Of a DNA stretch of 63,620 bases, positions 56,338-63,620 are shown in pieces. Under the pieces are notes generated by a model, which searched no databases, was not told where the DNA came from, and was given only the letters and a program-made list of their open reading frames with translations. The DNA is from Pelagibacterales bacterium SAG-MED30 (lineage in GTDB: Bacteria > Pseudomonadota > Alphaproteobacteria > Pelagibacterales > Pelagibacteraceae): assembly GCA_014653775.1 (NCBI GenBank), contig JACWEA010000004.1, forward strand, positions 1 through 63,620. The letters run 5' to 3'. Both the position numbers and the translations under genes were made by a program. Every line of letters starts with the position of its first letter. Position 1 is the stretch's first letter.

Positions 56338-57145
56338 ATGTTCTCATTTTTAAAAAAGAAAAAAATAGTTCCACATGTTAAATTGAACGGTATAATTGGA
56401 AATGTAGGAAAATTTAAGCAAGGAATAGATTTTTCTGGTCAAGAAGACATCATTTCAAAGGCTTTTTCTGTAAAAAAAGCATCATGTGTTGCAATTTCTA
56501 TAAATTCACCAGGTGGATCTCCAGTTCAGTCACATCTAATTTATAATTTTATAAGACAGCAGGCTAAGAAAAATAAAAAAAAAGTTATAGTTTTTGCTGA
56601 AGATGTAGCGGCCTCAGGTGGCTATTTAATTGCATGTGCAGGTGATGAGATATATTCAAACTCTAGTTCAATCATAGGTTCTATTGGAGTGATTTATTCT
56701 TCTTTTGGTTTTACAGAACTAATAAAAAAAGTTGGAGTTGAAAGAAGAGTTCATACCGCAGGAAAAAACAAAAGTACTTTAGATCCTTTTCTTGAAGAAA
56801 AAAAAGAGGATATAGAAAGGCTAAAAAATATTCAGCTAGACTTGCACAAAGATTTTATTGATGTTGTTGAAAAAAGCAGAGGTTCTAAACTTAAAAAAAC
56901 CGAAGTAGAACTGTTTTCAGGTGAATTTTGGTCTGGTAGTAAAGCTAAAGATCTCGGTTTAATAGATGAAATTGGCGATGCCGGCCAAGTATTAAGAGAA
57001 AAATTTGGAGATAATGTAGTAATTAAAAAATTTGAAAAAATCAAAAGGATGGTTAAGTAAAAAATTATCATCTTCAAATGAGCATATAGATCAGCTTGTA
57101 AATATATTAGATGAAAGATCTGTTTGGCAGAGATATGGTCTCTAA
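56338..57145 (+). CDS. S49-family serine peptidase (SppA/SohB-like), frame broken near the C-terminus
   Basis: The protein has [19 protein letters not shown] near residue 52, the nucleophile Ser93 in [11 protein letters not shown] and the general-base Lys in TAGKNKST (143 or 145). There is no signal peptide, as in the short alphaproteobacterial S49 group. As given the frame ends at 57060 (240 residues). Another frame, open from 57017 past that stop, encodes GWLSKKL, then [17 protein letters not shown] and TAA at 57145; the family usually ends this way. Removing one A at 57035-57040 or 57043-57046 joins them into about 268 residues. The repaired stop overlaps the glyQ ATG at 57135. Function: probably membrane-protein or signal-peptide turnover. 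Confidence 0.83.
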
Positions 57146-58025
57146 AAAATTAAAAAAAAAACAAAAAAAACAAAAGTTTCAAACTTTTCAGGATACAATT
57201 TTAAATTTACAAAAATTCTGGAGCAAAAATGGATGTATAATTTTACAACCTTATGATATTGAAGTTGGAGCAGGAACTTTTCATCCAGCAACAACTTTAA
57301 GATCTCTAGGAGCAAAACCTTGGAAAGCTGCTTATGTTCAGCCGTCTAGAAGACCGACAGATGGTAGATATGGAGACAATCCTAACAGACTTCAGCATTA
57401 TTATCAATTTCAAGTTATAATAAAACCTTCCCCATCAAATATTAAAAAACTTTATTTAAATAGTTTATCAGTGGTAGGTATTAATCCTAAAAATCATGAT
57501 ATCAGATTTGTTGAAGACGATTGGGAAAGTCCAACTTTAGGTGCAGCTGGACTTGGATGGGAAGTTTGGTGTGATGGTATGGAAATTACACAGTTTACGT
57601 ATTTTCAACAAATGGCTGGTTTCGAATGCAAACCTGTTTCGGTAGAAATAACTTATGGTTTAGAGAGAATTTGTATGTTTACCCAGGAGAAAAAAAATGT
57701 ATATGATTTAATTTGGAATAACGAAGGTATTGAATACAGAGAAGTTTTTCATCAAGCTGAAAAAGAATTCTCAGCATATAATTTTGAACATGCAGACACT
57801 AAAAATCTTTTTAAGATTTTTGATATGTTGGAAAATGAAGCAAAATCATTAGTTGAAAAAAAAATATCATTACCAGCATATGATCAATGTTTAAAAGCAA
57901 GCCATGTCTTTAATATATTAGATGCTCGTGGCTCAATTAGCGTTGCTCAGAGAGCTGAATATATTGGAAGAATAAGAGAAATAACGAAGTCAGTAGCTGC
58001 GATTTGGATTGATACTCAAATATAA
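57135..58025 (+). CDS. glyQ: Glycyl-tRNA synthetase alpha subunit
   Basis: The class II synthetase subunit includes [59 protein letters not shown] (motif 2 region) and [21 protein letters not shown], all diagnostic. I chose ATG 57135 (296 residues) because it gives a normal N-terminus and overlaps the repaired S49 stop; an in-frame ATG at 57111 would add eight residues with no family match. It pairs with GlyS to form the alpha2-beta2 enzyme, whose gene starts one base after the glyQ stop. Confidence 0.95.
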   Translation: MVSKKLKKKQKKQKFQTFQDTILNLQKFWSKNGCIILQPYDIEVGAGTFHPATTLRSLGAKPWKAAYVQPSRRPTDGRYGDNPNRLQHYYQFQVIIKPSPSNIKKLYLNSLSVVGINPKNHDIRFVEDDWESPTLGAAGLGWEVWCDGMEITQFTYFQQMAGFECKPVSVEITYGLERICMFTQEKKNVYDLIWNNEGIEYREVFHQAEKEFSAYNFEHADTKNLFKIFDMLENEAKSLVEKKISLPAYDQCLKASHVFNILDARGSISVAQRAEYIGRIREITKSVAAIWIDTQI

Positions 58026-58026
58026 A

Positions 58027-60101
58027 ATGTCAGAATTTTTTTTAGAGTTATTTAGTGAAGAAATTCCTGCAGGTCTTCAAAAAAACTTGAGACAAAAACT
58101 TTTAGAGGATTTTCAAAATTTTTTTGAGAAAAAATTAATCAAATCAAAAAAAAGTTTTTCATTATCGAGCCCCAACAGGTTAGTTATAGTTTTTACAGAA
58201 ATAGACAAGCAAGTAAAAATTAAATCTGAAGAAATTAAAGGACCAAAAATTGATGCTCCAGATCAAGCATTGGAAGGTTTTATAAGATCTAACAAAATAG
58301 AAAAAAAAAGATTTATATAAAAATAAAACCGATAAAGGAGAATTTTATTTTTACAAAACAACACCCAGAATATTAAAAACACATGATTTATTAATTGAAT
58401 TTATTCCAAAAATTCTAGATGAATATCAATGGAAAAAGTCAATGAAATGGGGTGAATTTAATTTAAGCTGGGGAAGACCACTAAAGTCAATACTGTCAGT
58501 ATTTGATAAAAAGATAGTTAGTTTTAAGTTTCACCATCTCAATTCTTCAAATTTAACTTTTATTGATAAAGATCTCGAAGATAAGAAAAAAGTTTTTATA
58601 AATTTTAAAACATATCAAAAATTTTTTGAAAACCAGGGAATATTTATTGACCATAATAAAAGATTAAAAATAATAAATCGAGGATTTTCTAAAATACTTA
58701 ATAAAAAAAATTTGAATATTAATGACAATCCAAGACTAGTAGATGAAGTGGTAAATTTAGTAGATAGTCCAAATATTTTATTATGCAAATTTGATAAAAA
58801 ATTTTTGTCTATACCACAAGAAATTCTAACCTTGACAATGCAATCTCATCAAAAATATTTTCCAACTTTTGATAATAAAAATGAAATTACCAATGAATTC
58901 TTAATTGTTTCAAATAAAAAAGATCATAAAGGGCTTATTAAACTTGGAAATGAAAGAGTTATAGAAGCTAGATTAAGTGATGCTGAATTTTTTTGGAAAA
59001 AAGATAAAACAAAAAATTTAGTTAAAAAAGTATCAGAATTAAAATCTATTAATTTTTTTAAAGGATTAGGAACATATTTTGACAAAGTGCAAAGGATGAG
59101 AAAATTAGGTGGAATGATTTCAGATGAGCTTTTGATAAGTAAAGAAAAAATAGAGTTATCAGTATCGATTTGTAAAACAGACCTAACATCTGACTTAATA
59201 GGAGAATTTCCTGAGCTTCAAGGTATTATGGGAGGATATTTTTCAGCACACCAAGGATTTGATAAAGATATTTCGCTAGCAATAACTGAACAGTATTTAC
59301 CTATAGGACTTGATTCAAAAGTACCAAAAAAAACCTTTTAGTGTAGCATTATCTATTACTGATAAAATAGATACTATAGTTGGATTTTTTGGCATAAATG
59401 AAAAACCTACGAGCTCAAAAGATCCTTTAGCACTTAGAAGAACTGCACTTGGCATCATTAGAACTATAATAGAAAATAAAAAAGATTTAAGAATAAATGA
59501 TTTATTAAGTTATGCTTCAAGCTTGTATGATGATCAAGGACATAAAATTATTAACAAAGATTTACAAAAAGAATTACATAATTTTTTTAAAGATAGATTT
59601 AAATATTATTTAAAAGAAAAACAAATTCGATATGATATAATTGATGCTTCAATTTCATCATTTTCATTAAACAAGTTGTTTTCATCTTTTGAAAAAGCTA
59701 AATGCCTTAATAAATTTATAAATAGTCAAATAGGCATAAATATAACTTCAAGTTACAAAAGGGCATCAAACATATTAGAGAACGAAATAAAAAATAGTAA
59801 AATTGAAATAGATAATACGACTGACCCTGGAATTTTTAAAAATGACTTTGAAAAAAACTTATTTAAAAAAATTAACGAAATTAAGAAGTATTATTCTAGT
59901 ATCAATAATGATGAAAACTATGAAAAATCATTGTCAATTTTAGCAGAAGCTAGAAAAGAAGTTTTTGAGTTTTTTGATAATGTAAAAGTTAATGAAGAAA
60001 ATGAAACTTTAAGAAAAAACAGATTGGAACTTATTAATATGTTATGTAAAACGTTCCAAAATTTTATAAATTTTCAATTATTAAAAGCACACAATGAATA
60101 A
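58027..60101 (+). CDS. glyS: Glycyl-tRNA synthetase beta subunit, reading frame broken twice
   Basis: Three segments form one gene. From ATG 58027: MSEFFLELFSEEIPAGLQKN up to 58320. A second frame, open from 58301, has DLYKNKTDKGEFYF, SMKWGEFNLSWGRPLKS and QSHQKYFPTFD, ending at 59341. A third has KPFSVALSITDKIDTIVGFF, SSKDPLALRRTALGIIR and the C-terminal anticodon-binding region to 60101. Removing one A from each run at 58301-58309 and 59326-59333 gives about 690 residues, the family length. Since no single-chain glyRS is in the window and glyQ is intact, a working GlyS is expected. The breaks may be sequence errors or slippage sites. Confidence 0.9.
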
Positions 60102-62760
60102 ACTAATTTTAAATTTTAAGTCAAAAGATACAAAAAAAATAAAGAACTCAAAAAATTTTTTAGGTGGCAAAGGTGCTAATTTATCAGAAATGGGTAAAAT
60201 GGGTCTCCCAGTGCCTCCTGGTTTTACTATTTCTACAAAAGTTTGTGAAATATTTTATAGAAATAAAAAAAAATTAAATTTAAAATTAATCAATCAGATT
60301 AAAAAAGAACTCAAAGTTGTAGAAAAAGATGTTCATAAAAAATTTGGAAATTTAAAAAATCCTCTTCTTTTATCTGTTAGGTCTGGTGCAAGAGTTTCCA
60401 TGCCGGGTATGATGGATACAATTCTTAATCTTGGATTAAATGATAAAACGGTAATTGCTCTGGCAAAAAAAACATCTAATGGAAGATTTGCCAAAGATAG
60501 TTATAGAAGATTTATTCAAATGTATGGAAATGTAGTCATGGGAGTAGAAAGTTATCATTTTGAAGAATTAATAGAAAATTATAAATTAACCAAAGGAGTA
60601 TTGTTAGACACTGAATTAGATGAAGAAGATTGGAATGGTCTAATTAAAGATTTTAAAAATACTATTCAAGAGAAGACAGGTAAAATTTTTCCTCAAGATG
60701 TTTATCAACAATTGTTTGGAGCTATTAGTGCTGTATTCTTATCCTGGGAAAGTAATAGGGCAAAGGTTTATAGAAAGTTAAACCAAATTCCTTCAGAGTG
60801 GGGTACTGCTGTAAATGTCCAATCAATGGTTTTTGGCAATATGGGAAATCATTGTTCTACTGGTGTTGTTTTTACTAGAAATCCTTCTGATGGATCAAAG
60901 GATATTTATGGAGAGTATCTTATTAATGCTCAAGGCGAAGATGTTGTTGCTGGAACTAGAACTCCACAATACATAACTAAAAAAGCTAAAAAAGAAGCGA
61001 AAGTTAAAGAGGCATCAATGGAAGAGTCTATGCCTAAAATTTATTCTGAATTGAATAAAATTCTTAAGAAATTAGAAAAACATTATAAAGATATGCAAGA
61101 TGTAGAGTTTACTGTTGAAAATAACAAACTTTGGATTCTACAAACTCGTGCAGGTAAAAGAACATCAAAGTCTGCTGTAAAGATCGCAGTGGATATGGTT
61201 AAAGAAAAGTTAATTTCTAAAAACGAAGCTGTTTTAAGAATAGATCCTAATTTTTTAGATACATTATTACATCCGACTTTAGATGAAAAAAGTTCTATTA
61301 AAGTAATTGCAAATGGACTTCCAGCATCCCCTGGTGCCGCAAGTGGAAAAGTAGTTTTTACTTCAGAAGAGGCCGAAAGATTAAATGATATGATGCAAGA
61401 CACAATTTTAGTTAGATTAGAAACATCTCCAGAAGATATTCAAGGCATGCATGCAGCAAAAGGAATTTTAACAGCTAGAGGTGGAATGACTAGTCATGCA
61501 GCAGTTGTTGCTAGAGGAATGGGAAGACCCTGTGTTTCAGGCTCTAGTGAAATTGATATAAATTATGATAAAAAAATCTTTAAAACATCTTTAGTTGAAG
61601 TAAAAGAAGGAGATATTATTACTATTGATGGCTCTACAGGAAGAATAATTTTAGGAGAGGTACCAACAGTAAAACCAGAAATATCAGGAGATTTCTCTAG
61701 ATTAATGAGTTGGGCCGACAATATAAGAAAATTAAAAGTAAGAACAAATTCTGAAACACCTTTAGACACAAAAATAGCAAGAGATTTTGGAGCTGAAGGA
61801 ATAGGTCTTTGCAGAACAGAACATATGTTTTTTGACGAAGAAAGAATTTTATCAGTCCGAGAAATGATTTTATCAAAAACTCAAGAAGATAGGGCTAAAG
61901 CTCTTAAAAAACTTTTACCACATCAAAAAAAAGACTTTATGGAAATTTTTAAGATTATGCATGGTCTCCCTGTTACAGTAAGATTATTAGATCCACCTCT
62001 ACATGAGTTTTTACCTAAATCTGAAAAAGAAATTTCTGAAGTCGCAAATGTTGTTGGGGCAGATTTAAAAGAAGTTAAGACAAGAATTGATGAACTCTAC
62101 GAACAAAATCCAATGTTAGGACATAGGGGTTGTAGATTAGGTATTTCCTTTCCTGAGATTTATGAAATGCAATGTCGTGCAATATTTGAAGCTTTGTCTG
62201 AACTTAAAAAAAACAAGCAAAGATTCGCATTTCCAGAAATAATGATACCACTTGTTTCAACTGAAGCAGAGATAAAAATAATGAAAGATTTAGTAATTCG
62301 AATAGCAGGACAAGTAGAAAAAGAGAATAAAATTAAAGTTGATTATTTAGTTGGTACTATGATTGAATTACCAAGAGCAGCAGTTAAAGCCAAAGATATA
62401 GCGAAACATGCTGAATTTTTTAGTTTTGGAACAAATGATTTAACACAGACTACTTTTGGAATAAGTAGAGATGACAGTGGAAAGTTTTTAAATGATTATA
62501 TAAATAATAAAATATTTACTATAGATCCATTTATTTCAATAGATGAAGGAGTTGAAGAATTGATTGAGATAGCTGTTTCAAAAGGAAAAACACAGAATAA
62601 ACATATAAAATTAGGAATTTGTGGTGAGCACGGTGGAGATCCAAAGAGTATAGCTTTTTGCTCTGAGGTTGGATTAAACTATGTATCTTGTTCTCCTTAT
62701 AGGGTGCCAATTGCAAGATTGGCAGCAGCTCAAGCAGAATTAAATAAAAAAAAAATTTAA
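60094..62760 (+). CDS. ppdK: Pyruvate, phosphate dikinase
   Basis: The 888-residue enzyme has the ATP-grasp half (FLGGKGANLSEMGKMGLPVPPGFT, SVRSGARVSMPGMMDTILNLG), the phosphohistidine domain (LTARGGMTSHAAVVARGMG, with His468) and the PEP/pyruvate barrel (LCRTEHMFF, GHRGCRLGI, SFGTNDLTQTTFGISRDD, CGEHGGDPKS). It interconverts pyruvate, ATP and phosphate with PEP, AMP and pyrophosphate. In cells without usual pyruvate kinase this may run either way, and it links to the aldolase-GAPDH-PGK set here. Overlaps the glyS stop by eight bases. Confidence 0.97.
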   Translation: MNKLILNFKSKDTKKIKNSKNFLGGKGANLSEMGKMGLPVPPGFTISTKVCEIFYRNKKKLNLKLINQIKKELKVVEKDVHKKFGNLKNPLLLSVRSGARVSMPGMMDTILNLGLNDKTVIALAKKTSNGRFAKDSYRRFIQMYGNVVMGVESYHFEELIENYKLTKGVLLDTELDEEDWNGLIKDFKNTIQEKTGKIFPQDVYQQLFGAISAVFLSWESNRAKVYRKLNQIPSEWGTAVNVQSMVFGNMGNHCSTGVVFTRNPSDGSKDIYGEYLINAQGEDVVAGTRTPQYITKKAKKEAKVKEASMEESMPKIYSELNKILKKLEKHYKDMQDVEFTVENNKLWILQTRAGKRTSKSAVKIAVDMVKEKLISKNEAVLRIDPNFLDTLLHPTLDEKSSIKVIANGLPASPGAASGKVVFTSEEAERLNDMMQDTILVRLETSPEDIQGMHAAKGILTARGGMTSHAAVVARGMGRPCVSGSSEIDINYDKKIFKTSLVEVKEGDIITIDGSTGRIILGEVPTVKPEISGDFSRLMSWADNIRKLKVRTNSETPLDTKIARDFGAEGIGLCRTEHMFFDEERILSVREMILSKTQEDRAKALKKLLPHQKKDFMEIFKIMHGLPVTVRLLDPPLHEFLPKSEKEISEVANVVGADLKEVKTRIDELYEQNPMLGHRGCRLGISFPEIYEMQCRAIFEALSELKKNKQRFAFPEIMIPLVSTEAEIKIMKDLVIRIAGQVEKENKIKVDYLVGTMIELPRAAVKAKDIAKHAEFFSFGTNDLTQTTFGISRDDSGKFLNDYINNKIFTIDPFISIDEGVEELIEIAVSKGKTQNKHIKLGICGEHGGDPKSIAFCSEVGLNYVSCSPYRVPIARLAAAQAELNKKKI

Positions 62761-62771
62761 ACGTCTATTAA

Positions 62772-63620
62772 ATGAAACTCACTTATCGACCAGAAATAGA
62801 TGGTCTACGAGCAATTGCTGTTGGAGCTGTGGTTCTTTATCATTCTCAAATATCTATTTTTGGTGAAAAAGTATTTAAAGGAGGGTTTATAGGAGTTGAT
62901 ATTTTTTTTGTCATCTCTGGATATTTAATTACATCAATTATTTTAAAAGAATTAATCACAACAGGCTCTTTTTCTTTTAAATATTTTTATGAAAGAAGAA
63001 TAAGACGAATATTACCAGCTTTATTATTAGTGATGTTAGTATCACTTCCTTTTGCTTGGATGTATTTTATACCAAGTAGTTTTATCGATTTTTCTAAGTC
63101 TATTCTTTACTCACTTGGGTTTAGTTCAAATTTTTATTTTCATTATTCTGGTCAAGAATATGGTGCTATAGACGGATTATTAAAACCATTTCTTCATACT
63201 TGGTCATTATCGGTTGAAGAACAATTTTATATTTTATTCCCAATAATTTTATTGATTACATTTCTTCATTGCAGGAAATACTTAATTCATATCTTAATTA
63301 TTGGACTTATTATTAGTTTAGGACTAGCAGAATGGAGTAGTAGAAATTATTCCTCAGTTTCATTTTATTTTCTTCACACAAGAATGTGGGAGTTGTTAGC
63401 TGGTTCTATCTTAGCATATTTTGAAATTTCGTTAGGGCACAGAAGTAAACAAAAAACTTTAAATTTAATATTACCTGGTATTGGATTATTTTTAATTGGA
63501 CACTCAATTATTTATTTTGATGATAAAATGTTTCATCCTTCATTCTATACATTGTCACCAATTATTGGTGTTTCTTTAATTATTTGGTTTTCTAATCCAA
63601 GTGAAATGATTACAAAAATA
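62772..63620 (+). CDS. OafA/YrhL-type membrane acyltransferase (partial, runs off the window)
   Basis: ATG 62772 opens a frame to the last base (283 codons). RPEIDGLRAIAVGAVVLYH and GGFIGVDIFFVISGYLITS are the opening motifs of the Acyltransferase_3 family, with the conserved RRIRRILPAL and FLHTWSLSVEEQFYILFP near residues 75 and 130. Multiple hydrophobic segments follow. Such enzymes O-acetylate surface glycans, and the family often has a C-terminal SGNH esterase domain, which would lie beyond this window. The start is 11 bases after ppdK. Substrate unknown. Confidence 0.9.
   Translation, partial: MKLTYRPEIDGLRAIAVGAVVLYHSQISIFGEKVFKGGFIGVDIFFVISGYLITSIILKELITTGSFSFKYFYERRIRRILPALLLVMLVSLPFAWMYFIPSSFIDFSKSILYSLGFSSNFYFHYSGQEYGAIDGLLKPFLHTWSLSVEEQFYILFPIILLITFLHCRKYLIHILIIGLIISLGLAEWSSRNYSSVSFYFLHTRMWELLAGSILAYFEISLGHRSKQKTLNLILPGIGLFLIGHSIIYFDDKMFHPSFYTLSPIIGVSLIIWFSNPSEMITKI

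Noticed and set aside
57111-57134. Upstream ATG of glyQ
   Set aside because: It would add eight residues (KDLFGRD-type) without family match; they are out-of-frame reading of the S49 tail.

Overview
The window is AT-rich (A-runs and AAA lysine codons everywhere), gene-dense, and made of short operons with start/stop overlaps. Gene content points to a streamlined marine alphaproteobacterium of the SAR11 (Pelagibacterales) type: the cell-cycle regulator TrcR (DUF1013), the alphaproteobacterial pntAA-pntAB-pntB set, bL31 and bL36 without zinc-binding cysteines, class I fructose-bisphosphate aldolase, PPDK, and a surface-polysaccharide island that ends at a lone 5S rRNA gene. In described SAR11 genomes the large hypervariable region HVR2 separates 16S-23S from 5S. 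I read 1-16853 as the 5S-proximal end of such a region. This assignment is inference from content and order.

Layout. (1) 1-16853: surface glycan island on both strands: end of a nucleotidyltransferase, methyltransferases (two FkbM-type), an asparagine-synthetase-like amidotransferase, GT2 and GT4 glycosyltransferases, a PhyH-type dioxygenase, an O-antigen ligase/polymerase, a WecA/MraY-type lipid-carrier transferase, an unassigned polytopic protein and a sugar epimerase. (2) 16876-17161: 5S rRNA with a plausible promoter of its own, then rpmJ. (3) 17166-21938: a 36-residue membrane peptide, pntAA-AB-B, an isolated GT4 and a transaldolase-family protein. (4) 21945-30186, minus strand: one long unit tkt-gap-pgk-fba-thiE-efp-suhB-rpmE-trcR-rpsU-tRNA(fMet), joining central carbon metabolism to translation genes. 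(5) 30241-45970, plus strand: coiled-coil gene, zapA, 5-FTHF cyclo-ligase, YmdB-like phosphoesterase, yebC, ruvC, tolQRAB-pal-cpoB, tilS, ftsH, folP, glmM, thiD, purA. (6) 45967-50430, minus strand: rpoH, rluD, an ABC-2 exporter and a Sua5/TsaC protein, with tRNA-Arg on the plus strand. (7) 50451-62760: xseB-ispA-dxs, aroC, pdxH, a polyprenyl synthase, S49 peptidase, glyQ-glyS, ppdK. (8) 62772 to the end: start of an OafA-type acyltransferase.

The most striking feature is a set of eight reading-frame breaks in six places (a GT2, a GT4, yebC, xseB/ispA, an S49 peptidase, and glyS twice). Each is repaired by removing exactly one A from an A-run, and several hit genes expected to be essential. 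All lie on the plus strand. The simplest explanation is one-base insertion errors in the consensus; transcriptional slippage on A-tracts is the biological alternative. Other leads: a probable ATT start codon for rpsU behind a perfect GGAGG, a phage-type RuvC with no ruvAB beside it, and substitutions at usually conserved Asp positions in GAPDH and in the WecA-like transferase. I found no CRISPR array, insertion sequence, prophage or convincing new multi-gene system. No stretch over 300 bases lacks a gene.
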